A stretch of 64,000 nucleotides of DNA from Eudorina sp. 2006-703-Eu-15 (Eukaryota; Chlorophyta; Chlorophyceae; Chlamydomonadales; Volvocaceae), in the NCBI GenBank assembly GCA_003117195.1, contig BDSI01000077.1, positions 554,841 to 618,840 on the forward strand, in the 5' to 3' direction. The notes below the pieces were generated by a model. The model ran no database searches. It saw nothing but the letters and a program-made list of their open reading frames with translations, and had not been told where the DNA came from. Positions within the stretch are counted from its first letter, which is position 1. Each line of letters begins with the position of its first letter. The position numbers and the translations under genes were made by a program. Below, piece by piece: positions 41,132 through 53,173 of this stretch.

Positions 41132-42494
41132 CTTACGGATTTTATATATATGAAATCAAATACTCCGCAATAACTAGTTTATTTATTGCGTGGATGGCAC
41201 GCTTGTAGCAGAACGATTTGTGAGCCGATACGTAGCTAATAGCAAGCAAGGCGAGGTCTATCAGTTTGATTCCGGGCAGGATTTGGTTGGCAGTCGTACG
41301 TATGCCGACTATGGATGGATAGATGCGTGTGCATCTAGTGCATCAATAATATATTACATAACGGCAATAATCAACATTTCCACTGTACGTAGTCTTGATT
41401 ACGTACATGCCCGGAATATATGCAGGCAGCGGGGGCTACACACACCATCTTGAAGGTGCAGGATGATCGTACGTCTTGTGTGCCGTGCCCATGTTCCGTC
41501 AGGCCAGGGTGATTATATATTAACCGAAGCCCTGTGGGCGTTGAGTAGTAGTGGGCCGCGGTTGGACGGGGCACTGATGCGCTCTACGGCCCGTTGGCCA
41601 TTATTGTTAGGTCCGTCTTTCTGGCTGGCCCGGTGGGACCGTACGGGCAGGCTCGTAATGTATGGTGGCTCGCGACGGCGGGAGGCCCCGTCACATACAC
41701 GGGGAACGGCCGTATCTTGAGATGTCTTCTTTCCACTTGAGCTGCGCTTGAGCCTGTATTGAGCTTGTCTTGAGTACTTCTTGATTGATATATCAAGAAG
41801 CACGATCAACTGGTGGCTATCCGAGAGTACGGGCCACCGCGCGCTGGAGAAGTGACCCCGCCTTGGTTGGGGTGGTGGTTCGCTGATAAGGGCGCCCTGG
41901 TGGTTAACTCCCGATGAGCGGGCTTTACTTTACCCCTAGTCATGGTTGGTTCTCAGGAACGGGGTGGTTCCCTGGTAGAGTGGGCACGGGGAGTGTTTCG
42001 GTGCACTTGTATGTGGAGCCTGTCCGGTGCGTCATGGTGGCGCAAGTTCGTTTATGCAGTGTATGGTGAGGAAGCTTCGGCTGTCATCGATGACCCTGGC
42101 GTGGTCCGCTGTAACTTCCTTGATACAAAAATGTGTTAATAAGCGGGCAGGGGTGATGAGGCTATGGGTTTCCGTCCCCGCCCTTGCTTGCCTATACACC
42201 ATCCGCCACGCACCGCACATCTATGAATCGAAGGATTATTTCGGATCTTTGTAATGTTGAACGATTGCAGCTGTTTCGTTCGGGTTGCATGGGGAAAGTA
42301 GGGAGGGTACATACGGCTACATCAGGGTACTTCAGCAAGTACTGGCCCAGGAAAATTTTGGGGAAACGGGGTTTTGGCCGGGACGAAGTCCCGGCCCACT
42401 CCTGGCCAAGGCATCCCATTGCTTGGCAGAGACCTGGTCACAAACCAGAATTTGCTCGTGAATATTGTCAAGAAGTAACAAACGGACATGTGAG
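41132..42494. other. No gene recognised
   Basis: About 1.36 kb without supported exons. 41790-41945 has a SINE-like flavour (GATAAGGGCGCCCTGGTGG, TTACCCCTAGTCATGG), but no B box is seen. Confidence 0.35.
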
Positions 42495-45150
42495 GCAAAT
42501 CGAGACAAAGCACCAAGGCAAAGCCTCGACCTAAATCACAAGACAAACAAGTACGACACTCTACCATCAGTGATGGTCCCGAAACCAAAGGAAACGGACA
42601 ACCGAATCACACAACAACTCACAATAACCGCAAATAACCGAATTGGAGCAGTAAACTGACGGGTGCAGTCAATCGGCGTGACAGCTGTCAGGCCGTATGA
42701 CTGCTCTCTGACGTATCATGTGCCTACCCGTGACTCCCCCCCCAGCGTGCAACGCAGTAGCAAAGCTGGAAAGATGGGTTCCAGGTGGTGTGGTGTGGAT
42801 GCGTGAGGTAATTGCGTCCAAATGCGGCAATAAGCGACCAGCATGCGTAGCTGGCAATATGAAGTACATGGCGACCGAGACCCGAAATGTACGACAAGTA
42901 CGGCATGCTCAGACGGTGTCCAACATGATGGCAACAGACTCGCAACAGGGAACACCAACGGCGCGGCTACTGATGCAGTCAATCAAATGGGCCAGCAGCA
43001 AACAAGGCACAAACACAAAGCACGGTGTATGCTCCAGCTGGTCTACACGAAAGGCTAAGCACAAGGCGTGGCCCGGGATCTAGCGCTGGCGACTTTGGCA
43101 CGGGCATTCCCACAGACAGCAAAACACGCGGGCATCACCTCCGAACGCGGCCTGGGCTGCACACGCATGACCTCAGAACTCTCACGTCGGGCGATTCCAA
43201 CTGGATGGAGCACCAAAATGACGACTGCCGAACGGAACGGCTAAGAAGTCGCCGACATACCAAATCGCTCGGCACCATTGACAACTGTCATTCAGCAACC
43301 ATCATTTGATCACGCTTGACAATACAAGCGCTTGGTCTCGATTTGCTGGGAAAGCATGCGCGAAGAAGAAAAGAGACTCCTCAGCGCATGCGCGCACGTT
43401 GGCTGTTCCATTCAAACAAGTCTGCATCAACATAAGATCAGAAATAACATGCCATCGTGGAGGCAGCAGAAACGCTGCTGTTGTAGGTTCGCGACACCGG
43501 AGGCAAGGCCGAAGGTAGGATCAGCTGGCTGGTCCGTTGCAGAATCGACGCCGCGCAGCTGTCCATAACGCTGATGTAAGCACTATGCGTGCAAATGATG
43601 ACAATGGAACAAGGGCGCGGTCCAGGAGATGAATGATGTGATGAACGACCTTACATGTCTCTTCCGCTAGGCCAGGTCCATAACCTAACGAAAGGGGCCT
43701 ACTAGTTGCTCATCGGCTATTGCCGAAGAGCAAATCGAGACAAAGCACCAAGGCAAAGCCTCGACCTAAATCACAAGACAATTAAGTACGACACTCTACC
43801 ATCAGTGATGGTCCCGAAACCAAAGGAAACGGACAACCGAATCACACAACAATTCACAATAACCGCAAATAACCGAATTGGAGCAGTAAACTGACGGGTG
43901 CAGTCAATCGGCGTGACAGCTGTCAGGCCGTATGACTGCTCTCTGACGTATCATGTGCCTACCCGTGACTCCCCCCCCAGCGTGCAACGCAGTAGCAAAG
44001 CTGGAAAGATGGGTTCCAGGTGGTGTGGTGTGGATGCGTGAGGTAATTGCGTCCAAATGCGGCAATAAGCGACCAGCATGCGTAGCTGGCAATATGAAGT
44101 ACATGGCGACCGAGACCCGAAATGTACGACAAGTACGGCATGCTCAGACGGTGTCCAACATGATGGCAACAGACTCGCAACAGGGAACACCAACGGCGCG
44201 GCTACTGATGCAGTCAATCAAATGGGCCAGCAGCAAACAAGGCACAAACACAAAGCACGGTGTATGCTCCAGCTGGTCTACACGAAAGGCTAAGCACAAG
44301 GCGTGGCCCGGGATCTAGCGCTGGCGACTTTGGCACGGGCATTCCCACAGACAGCAAAACACGCGGGCATCACCTCCGAACGCGGCCTGGGCTGCACACG
44401 CATGACCTCAGAACTCTCACGTCGGGCGATTCCAACTGGATGGAGCACCAAAATGACGACTGCCGAACGGAACGGCTAAGAAGTCGCCGACATACCAAAT
44501 CGCTCGGCACCATTGACAACTGTCATTCAGCAACCATCATTTGATCACGCTTGACAATACAAGCGCTTGGTCTCGATTTGCTGGGAAAGCATGCGCGAAG
44601 AAGAAAAGAGACTCCTCAGCGCATGCGCGCACGTTGGCTGTTCCATTCAAACAAGTCTGCATCAACACAAGATCAGAAATAACGTGCCATCGTGGAAGCA
44701 GCAGAAACGCTGTTGTAGATTCGCGACACCGGAGGCAAGGCCGAAGGTAGGATCAGCTGGCTGGTCCGTTGCAGAATCGACGCCGCGCAGCTGTCCATAA
44801 CGCTGATGTAAGCACTATGCGTGCAAATGATGACAATGGAACAAGGGCGCGGTCCAGGAGATGAATGATGTGATGAACGACCTTACATGTCTCTTCCGCT
44901 AGGCCAGGTCCATAACCTAACGAAAGGGGCCTACTAGTTGCTCATCGGCTATTGCCGAAGAGCAAATCGAGACAAAGCACCAAGGCAAAGCCTCGACCTA
45001 AATCACAAGACAAACAAGTACGACACTCTACCATCAGTGATGGTCCCGAAACCAAAGGAAACGGACAACCGAATCACACAACAACTCACAATAACCGCAA
45101 ATAACCGAATTGGAGCAGTAAACTGACGGGTGCAGTCAATCGGCGTGACA
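42495..45150. repeat. 1.23-kb tandem array, 2.15 copies; possible LTR-internal-LTR-internal-LTR
   Basis: Unit starts GCAAATCGAGACAAAGCACC. Copies: 42495-43729 (1235 bases), 43730-44961 (1232) and a partial third at 44962-45150 (about 189). Copies 1 and 2 differ at only a handful of bases plus a 3-base deletion. The partial copy equals the first 189 bases of the unit. This pattern arises from a satellite-like duplication, or from unequal recombination of a small LTR element (LTR about 189 bases, internal about 1045 bases). A TGACAGCTGTCA palindrome lies at the end of the first 189-base segment. No gag/pol is present; short frames inside carry no motif, and TG...CA ends and a primer-binding site are not evident. 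Confidence 0.93.
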
Positions 45151-46393
45151 GACAGGCCGATGATCCTCGTGTATATTGCTTGTGACTTTGTTTATTTGCT
45201 TTGCCTGTCCATGTCCTCCATGGCAGGACAATGGGTCCGCTGTAACGTTCATTCATTCAATGTTGCAGGTAGATAGGGGCAAGCTGGTAATAAAGCTGTG
45301 CCAGGTTGCGTGCAAGCAAAGGCTTTCCCGGGCGATATGATAGGGCAATACGCGCAAGGCATTAATAAATATCATATGGCCGGAAGTTTTCTTGGGAGGC
45401 GAAGGGAGATGGCAGCCGAAGGCCTCATCAGCCGCCGCAGGCGGGGTGCACGACTTCGCCTATTGCACTGCATTACACATACGCCCGCAGATCACATTCC
45501 AGATTGAATTCCAGATCATTATTTCAGATCACATTTCAGATCACATTCCGGATCACATTATTCCATCACAATAAGGTAAAAGACCACGGGAACGGTGGAG
45601 TACGGCACCCACCAGGTACCTAACGTATCCCGCCTGGCTGGACCGTGGGACCCGCGGTCGCTGCAGCTCCAAGGCATTTTTTGCAGCGTAATCCACGTAA
45701 CAAGCAACCCCTGTACGAATAAAAACGGTCAACCAACTGTGCGTCGTGCGTCGTACTACGGTTATCGGGCTCCAGCTCCGGCAGGATATACGATTTATTT
45801 GGTGCCAGCAGCAGGGGGCCGGGGGGGGGAGGGGGCGGGCGGTACTATTTCGTGGCCTGCACCGCTTGGCTGAAGAGAACGATCGACACGGCGGGTTAGG
45901 GTTGGGGGTTATAATTAAGGATGTTACAGCGCGCGGACCCCGCGGGTCATCGGTGACAGCCGAAGCTGGGGTGTCATGTGCATCTGACGGCAGCACTGCG
46001 TCCCGCCCCGACATTGGGTGCGTGGACTTGTGAGTGCTCGCGGGGCGAGCGCGACAGCAGCTTGCTAGACTACAACTCGGGCTTATTGTATCTAATGCTG
46101 GCCCCGAGGCCTGACCACGTTGGCGAGGCCGCGCTCCTTCTCCCTAATCCTACCGACGCTAGGCTGGTCCAGCTGATGATGTTAGAGGTTGCAGCTGCAC
46201 GCAGAATGATAGGTGATAACAGCCGGCCAGGTTGATCAGGCCTGGCCGGCGCCACACTAGAGCTGCAAGTAATACATTGTTGATTGGTCGGCCTGGGCCG
46301 GACGATGGCGGCGTTACCCCCGGATGTAAAGAGAGCCAAGTGTTACAGCCCTTTCAAAATCATATCATCCTTTGATCTGTGATGACCAGGCGA
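45151..46393. other. No gene recognised; short GATCACATTC repeats
   Basis: At 45485-45575 AGATCACATTCC/AGATCATTATTTC units repeat about six times. The remainder shows no supported exon; open frames at 45595-46235 lack motifs. Confidence 0.4.
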
Positions 46394-46415
46394 AGCGCTG
46401 CCAACAGGCAGCGCT
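46394..46415. other. Perfect 9-bp stem-loop
   Basis: AGCGCTGCC, loop AACA, GGCAGCGCT. Function unknown; it could form a hairpin in RNA or single-stranded DNA. Confidence 0.7.
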
Positions 46416-47496
46416 CGCACCTCGGTAGAGCACCGGTGGGACGAGCCAAAGATCCCAACCGACAAAGTCACCTAACACAACTGATACCGCGCGCCAGTCC
46501 TCTGTAACACCAAACCGTTATTTCCGGGAACTCCCAACGGCTTTTGCCACTGAACTGCACGACCGTCAACGGTGCACGACAGGGGGTGCACGAGTATATG
46601 TGGCTTAGTCCTGTTTAGTTATCGGTCGAAATCAAGGTTAGGTGTACTTGCATGGGGGCGTGGGTGGGTGGGCTCCAGACTCCAGCACGGCAAGGCCACG
46701 TACGCCAGCGCGCGCGCCACGAAACACAAACACAGGCAATGACATGATTCGCGGGCGCGGAGGTGGCCCGCCGGGGCGCCGAAACCACGAGCCACGCATG
46801 TGGGGTGTGTATGTGTTGGCGGAGCGGGCGGGATGCGCACACACATATGTACACTAATTACTCTACTAATAACTTGGACGCGCGCAGCGCAGTCGCCGCG
46901 CGGGCGGGCCCCTCATCATCAACGCAAAGTGTGGATTGATAAAAATAAGAGATGAGGTAGATAGAGGAGGAGGAGCCAGCAGGGGAGTACTCGTCGCGAC
47001 GGACATACATACATTTATCTATCGTGCCAAGCGTCACTCTGGGAAAGACTTTTCTCCGTATATATTTGCAGAATCGCCCGTAAAGTGGGGTGCGCCCGTC
47101 CGTAAAGCGCGACCGGGCAACCGCTGTACCCTTGCTCAAATAATCGTTTTCTTGCGTTTGCGAGCTGTGTTCAGTATGTTATGTAGATACATGTTTGCTT
47201 CACGTTCGTTCAAGGACCGGAGTGGTGCATACAGGAAGTGACTGATTCAGAACGCAAATTCATCTAGTCGGCTTTCCACTAGCACTTGCTGGGATATCAT
47301 TGCCGAGGCAACGGGGCAGAGTTGGTCGGAGCCGTCCGTAAGGCGGGACCACTTTCCGTAAGTAGTACAGTTTCGCAGATTACGGACAAAGCATCAACTT
47401 TTGGCTTTCATACACAGTGGGTTGTTTGTAACCAGGACCTAAGCAAATTGACTGTTTTTCACTTTTTTACGTAATATGGGGTGCGGGTCCCCGTTG
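46416..47496. other. No gene recognised
   Basis: About 1.1 kb without supported coding sequence. Open frames around 46620-46860 on both strands are compositional. Confidence 0.4.
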
Positions 47497-47905
47497 GTAG
47501 AAAGAAAGAAAGAAAGAAAGGTTTACTCCTGGACCGCTAAGCCCAAGCGTGTTTTAAGGGGACCGCCGATGTAAGGGTTGGGCGTCGACATTGGTCACCA
47601 GTATTTTGTTCACGCAGGTATCCGCCTGCGGCCCCTATCCGTGTTACCAGGCCCCCGAAACCGTTCCCTGGTATGGGGCCAGAGGCCGGACCCATTGGCC
47701 CGACCCGCTTGACGCGCGCGCACGTCTCGGGCTCGGACCCGACTGAAGAGCCGGGCTGTCCAAGCGAGACTCCCTTATTCTCAACCATTTTGTCCCGGCC
47801 CGAACCGAACCGGCGACCTCATGGTCGCAGACTCGATGCCTTAGGGAATGGCCAAGTTCAGCCTGGCTTACACTTAAGTTCCAACAGTAAGTCCGATTCC
47901 GGCGG
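47497..47905 (-). mobile_element. tRNA-derived SINE, minus strand, with (CTTT)n tail
   Basis: On the minus strand a tRNA-like head (GGCATCGAGTCTGCGACC, then CCGGTTCGGTTCGGG as a B-box-like motif, 47801-47813 on plus) is followed by about 280 bases of body and ends at a (CTTT)5 run (GAAA repeats at 47500-47520 on plus). A diverged fragment of the body is at 38450-38580. Not a functional tRNA. Confidence 0.7.
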
Positions 47906-47929
47906 TCGAATGAGCAAGTTATGCAGCTG

Positions 47930-48060
47930 GGAAAACCCCCCATGAGTAGATAAAATGCCAGCAAAGGCCCCCTCCGACAGATACTTTCAGAACGATTGGG
48001 CTGATTGGGCAAGGAGTATCTCTGGCCGTAGATATTCTGCAAAATAAGATAGCCACCCTG
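47930..48060. mobile_element. MITE copy 3, truncated
   Basis: Ends AATAAGATAGCCACCCTG at 48060. Internal blocks match copies 1 and 2 (TAGATAAAATGCCAGCAAAG, CTCCGACAGATACTTTCAGA). The other end is missing after GGGAAAACCCCC, where different sequence begins. Confidence 0.88.
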
Positions 48061-48484
48061 ACTAGCGAGAAGAAGAAGCCTGGAACGAATCCCGGCACAC
48101 ATGCATAGCACCCGTTGGTGAATCAGAACAGTGGAGTGACATGGTACGGGACCAGCAGCAGCAACCAACCACGGAGGTATGCTGCGATCGATGCGCGGGT
48201 GTGCCGCCCATGTGCATGCAGCAACAGGCAATCAAAGTGCGCAGAGGGACCCTGACCCCTACGTACCGACTGGAAGGCACATACAGCAACTGACAGTCCT
48301 CAGCGGCACGCAGTCAGCAATGGATAAAGTCGAGCACGGAGGAGTCGCCCACAAAGGCATCCCGCCCATTACCCAGCTACCACGACGGCACCCCTGCGCC
48401 GCACCCTCTCGAGGGCTTGCTTGGATGGAAAACTCACGCCTGCCTCGCGACAGTGCCCAGCGACCGCTAGCTAGTGGAGCACCC
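48061..48484. repeat. Diverged repeat related to 22270-22700
   Basis: Begins immediately after the MITE terminus. Shares ordered blocks with 22.5-22.7 kb, including GGAGTCGCCCACAAAGGCAT and a CCCCTGCGCCGC block. No intact frame; likely a decayed element part. Confidence 0.45.
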
Positions 48485-48800
48485 CTAGGGTCGTCTAATG
48501 GGAAAGACACTGGCATTCTGTCCAGAGATCGCGGTTCGAATCCCCGTCCCCTCACCGCCGTGTGATTAGGCGGCTCTGGTGCGGTTTCCAGGAGAGGCAA
48601 TCCTGGCGCGCTGGTAACCTGGTGTAGTGGCCGGTATGGCTGCGTGACCTCCCCGCGGGTGATGGAGGATGGGTGCGCAGTCCTTGGTAGGGGTTGATGA
48701 GACGAGGCACCTACGAGCTATCTATCTGGGCCCGTCGGGATACGGGTCCACCTTGTAACGCACGGTTACATTACCCCTCATCACCCAACGAACACCGCTG
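48485..48800 (+). mobile_element. tRNA-derived SINE with strong tRNA-like head
   Basis: 48486-48552 resembles a whole tRNA: a TAGGGTCGTCTAATGGGAAA head with A-box-like TCGTCTAATGG, then GCGGTTCGAATCCCCGTCCC with B box GGTTCGAATCC (48533-48543). The body continues with GCCGTGTGATTAGGCGG and GCGGTTTCCAGGAGAGGC, also found at 37452-37515, so this is a dispersed family. The acceptor-stem pairing is imperfect and the body is transcribed past the tRNA end, so SINE is preferred over tRNA gene. Confidence 0.75.
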
Positions 48801-50609
48801 TGACCATTAAAACAAAAGGCTAACGGAAGTCCGGCCCTCTACGGCAGCTGTGGGCAGCAGGTTTAACGTCGGAGCAAAGGCACTATGCTAGTTCGTTGTC
48901 ATTTTCGGGATTCTCACAGATGTTAATACTCCCCATTTGGAGGGCAAGCCCCTCCGGGCACGAATCTGTCCCTCGCTCGCTCGCCAGCTCCAACGAACCC
49001 TCTACAGCAAGCGCCTACAGTTATTACTACAGTCCACATTGCGCCAGGCCGGATGCACCACTAGCTACCGCCTCAGCGCAGCGAGGACCTGAACCGACAT
49101 TTAATAACAGGTACGTAGGATCGACGGAGCGAACCCACAACCTAAGCTTTCGCAAAGAGGCGACGAGTTCTAGGGTATAAGGGTTAGGGTTCACGCACGT
49201 AGCCTCGATACCAGTGTTAACGTCCGTCGGAGCGAATAAAGGCACTAGTAGTTGTCGTGATTGTCGGGATTCGCACAGATGTATGTTACAGAACAGGCCA
49301 GCAGGTCCCCGAATCGGCCACGGGTAGGTGAACCCGTAGCATTGTGCGGGACCGACCCCATCAGACAGCAGTTGGGATACAACAAATCCAGCCGTACGCA
49401 CCGGCGGCGGCGCTGTTCGTCAGGCGGACGGATCTGACAGCTAGGCCTACATACATACCTCAGGAGAGGTGGCTAATTATTAGCCACACAGGCACGCACG
49501 CACCCCGCCCTACCTGCTGTACGTATGCACTGATTACACTGATACGTATGCCCGAACAACGCACGCACGCACGCACGCACGCCGGTGCATGTAGTGCATG
49601 GCGCCAGCATTTATCCAAGCCAACTAACCACATAGCTAGGACCACTCGCTCGAAGCACGTCCGCGTTCCGCATATATACGAAGCCTTCTACGCCATACTT
49701 CATTGTGACCATTATTATTGTCTGTGTGCCGCCGAGCGATCGACAGATGGCTGCAGCGGCAAGCTACACGCAGCACGCAGCAGTACATACGCAGGTACCA
49801 CGCACGCAGACAGATACACATCTGCAAAAAAGACGGCAGTAGCTACCACGCAGACAGATACACGCACATCTGCGTGCGTGTGTCGTCAGCACTAGTGCGT
49901 GAGTGGCGCACAGACATCGATTACATCTATCGCAGCAGCTGTGCCTCAATCAAGCAAAGATGCGTATCTATTGATTAAGCCGTCGTAGCCTTCGTTCCTG
50001 AAACACCCGTGATTGTGTGCTTTCGTCATTCACGCGCGCCTCACGACTCATCATGTTGTCCGGCGCGTGCCTTCAGTCGTCGCCAGTCGGTGTGGTGCGT
50101 GATGAGCCGAGCTTGGTTGGTTCGGGAGGTGCTCCAATATCATTATGGACCAGCCAAATATTGAAGGTCGACACTGCAACATGCATTACATAGACAAACG
50201 AACGAGTGAGACATAAATATCTAGTGGATAGATACCTCGCTGGTTAACAATAATGATGCGCGGAAACACATACGTAGGACATACGGTAATGGGAATAATC
50301 AGGGGGCATCTCTCTGGTCGGTGCAAAACATGCATAAAATCTGATGACCGTACCGACGCTGGCAAAGGGCTGCTGCAGCAGCTGCTGCTATCCCATCCAT
50401 AACGAAAAGACCGCCAAAGCACTGTCTCGGGCGAGGGGGGCGTTAAGGGCCTCTGTCCCCTCTCGCTCTCAAAAGGGTGCGCGCCCGATCCCGGTTTTAC
50501 GGCGGACCGGCCGGCGACCCCTCGCCCCCGCCCCCCCCCCCCCCATCCTACACACACAGAGCAAGCAACGGCATGGGCATACTACGCACGCACATGGGCG
50601 CATACTTAC
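48801..50609. other. No gene recognised; region downstream of the four-exon gene
   Basis: About 1.8 kb. 48840-49210 and 49200-49400 share a degenerate phrase (GTTAA-GTC-GGAGC-AA-GGCACTA-TAGTT), suggesting an old duplication. (GCAC)n occurs at about 49560-49580 and a C-run at 50528-50544. Further exons of the minus-strand gene may lie here, but none is convincing. Confidence 0.35.
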
Positions 50610-53173
50610 GAGGAAACGTAAACACAGCCTCCAGGGAAGTCGATCAAATTTGATTGGGAAAGGGGGCCGTCAGACCACACATTGCCACTCTTGTCAAATG
50701 CGTTGCAGGTACTGTTGACGCAGTGCTTCCAGATATCTGTGAAGCATTTCTCAGTCAACTTGTCAACTGGAGGCCTGCCGATGACTGTCTTGTCTTGGAA
50801 AACTTCATACTTTGGCATAACTGGGCACACTGCAAAACAAACAAGGCAGCGCATGTACTTGATAAGACACCGGTCATCAGCAGCGAGGTAGGGAGATTGC
50901 TGTGTGTATGGGGGGGGGGGGCGGGGGTTGGGGGTTAGGTGTCACGGACAGATTTAAATCAAACCCTCTTGAAGCAAGTGAGGCGAAAACGCAGGCCTGC
51001 ATGGGCTCGCAAGCGTGACTCACTGGGTTTTTTGTAGCTGCAAGCTCCCTGTACGTAGGCCGCAACCACGGCAGCGCCCACCGTGTAAGAACCACCCATA
51101 CTCCAGGAGGTGCAGCGTGGCTCGTACCTGACACACAGCAGGGTTCCGTTGCACAAACCAATATCACAACATATATTTATATATTTTATATAATATGTAA
51201 TCATAAAAACATAATAAACATTATATCATAAAAACATAATAAACATTATATGTAATATTATTATTATGTTTTATGTATTTTTAAATCATATATACACATA
51301 TGTCCGTGTGCGTGTGTGTGCGTGGGGTGTGTTTTGGTGCATTTCTGACGCCTGCTCGGTGCTCCGCGGCGGCGCGGCGATTTCATTTCTGCAGTGTTTG
51401 GTGAGGAATGAAGCTACGGCTGTCGCTGATGAGCCGCGGGGCGCAATATCACATCATGAATAATTATCATCTAGGGTTTATATTTATTATTATACATTAA
51501 TAAACGGCCGATAAAGGTCAGTGATAATTATAGCGTTATGGCGAACCCTGCCCTGCTGGCCCCGCCCAAAGTAGTGATGCCTCAGCCGGCCAAGGCATGC
51601 CAAGTGTCTATCAACCGTGAGTCGCTCACACATGCGCACGTACGAAAGACCTGTCGCGCCGTCCTGGCTGACACTAGTGTACGGCATTGATGCATGGTTT
51701 AGACGGCGGGTGCGCAGTAATAAACGTATAATATTTTATGGGCCCTAGCTACGTACTGCATGCATGCTGTAACACGGCTGTGTATGCATGTAGCGACACC
51801 GCTAGCTATATATTAGCTAGCCTACGACTGCTTGTAGCTAGTGCGCAGTGCAGCTCGAGCGAGTGGCTTCTTTCACCGCCCGGCTACGTATAGCGCTGCC
51901 TCATTAGTGTTGCTTCCACGCCGCTCTTGACACGTATGTACGTGCGTACCTGTGTGGATCCCACGCACGATATTGTCTTAGCCCATGAGTACACGTGCAT
52001 TGGTGAGGTCTACTCGCAACATTTGTTTCAATACCAATGCTGGTGGTAACTAAGTTCGATCTTTACATACGTACATACAAACAAACAATTAAATTTAATT
52101 TTTTTCGATCGGTGAAAAGACATCTCGTGCGTACTGACCTACAAAACTCAGCAGCTTGCTCTGCGGTGTCCAGCGTTCCAGAGCCGATGCCCGTGACCCC
52201 CGTCGGGCTTGTGAAGAGTACACCGGGGACTTTAACGTACGGCGGCATATCCGGGCAATTAGGTTGTGCTGCGTGTATATATGTACGTGCACGCACACAC
52301 ATACAAAGGGACGGACGCTCTTATCATCAACCGTTCGTTGAGAGTCATGTATACACGTGCGTAACAGGTAGGCAGAGACGGAGCGAGACAGCCTAAATAA
52401 CACATACACTACTGCGAACGTCCCTGCGTGACGCTTGCAACAGTTTGAGCAAATCGATGCGTGCAGCAAGCAGCAGGCACGCCACGTACGCCGCGCGCGC
52501 GCACGCACATACGCGCATGCGTGGAGTAGTGTAGATTGCGAGCATTCGAATAATGAAGTGAGCGAGGGAGGGCATTCAGCATTCGTCAGTGGACAAGCGC
52601 AAGCTCGCTATTTACGCACGTATAAAACGTACGTATGTCGTGTTTCCGACGTCGGTCGCAGCTGTTCGCGGCCTGGGCGACCACGCACAGCGCGCGTTGC
52701 TCGGCTAAGCATACATCCTTGCATGTTCGTATCCTCATACCCGCGCGCCCCGCCGCTTCGGTGGACGGGTTCCCTATTCTTATTCTGTCGTGTTACGTAT
52801 TAGCCCGTCATTGTTCTCAGTACCCCTGAGAAGAAAGCGAGATTACGCAACGACGCGCGTGCACTCTTAAGCTTCGCTTGCATTCATTCGGAGGCTACTA
52901 GCTAAGGCTACGTATGTAGCTACGTGACAAACAGCATAACGTCATCGATTATTATTATTGCCTCGAAAACGAACACCTATGTATGTAGCTACGTGACAAA
53001 CAGCATAACGTTATCGAACACACTTGAGCGACTTGCCGCATAGAAACTTGGCACGGACTTGTGTCAATGTTTTTACAAATCAAACATATTTGCTTACCGA
53101 TAGCGAAGATGCTGCGCCCCGGGACAGCGATCAGCGCGATTGCCAACACCAGTAAGAACTTGGCCATAGCCAT
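50610..53173 (-). CDS. Secreted Cys-rich modular protein, four phase-consistent exons, 3' end not found
   Basis: Exon 1 (53173-53098) encodes a signal peptide, MAMAKFLLVLAIALIAVPGR, and ends at GTAAGC in phase 1. Exon 2 (52268-52139) follows a CAG acceptor and reads AQPNCPDMPPYVKVPGVLF ... EQAAEFC, ending in phase 2 before GTCAGT. Exon 3 (51127-51024) completes that module: RYEPRCTSWSMGG ... YVQGACSYKK, ending in phase 1 at GTGAGT. Exon 4 (50829-50610) after TTTGTTTTGCAG holds a second module, CPVMPKYEVFQDKTVIGR ... KCFTDIWKHCVNSTCNAFD ... GGCVYVSS, with donor GTAAGT. All three joins keep the frame. Modules of about 70 residues share C-P-x-M-P-x-Y, a central Cys pair and G-x-C-x-Y; they resemble PAN/Apple-like or cell-wall/matrix modules only in outline. 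Introns are about 0.2-1.0 kb. A GT donor after exon 4 means more exons are expected. The host role is unknown; extracellular binding is inference. Confidence 0.72.

Noticed and set aside
42460..45126. Repeated 62-121-codon frames in the 1.23-kb array as genes
   Set aside because: They recur only because the DNA is tandemly duplicated; several overlap on both strands and none has a motif.
48486..48552. Functional tRNA gene
   Set aside because: The acceptor stem does not pair well and the sequence continues into a dispersed SINE body.
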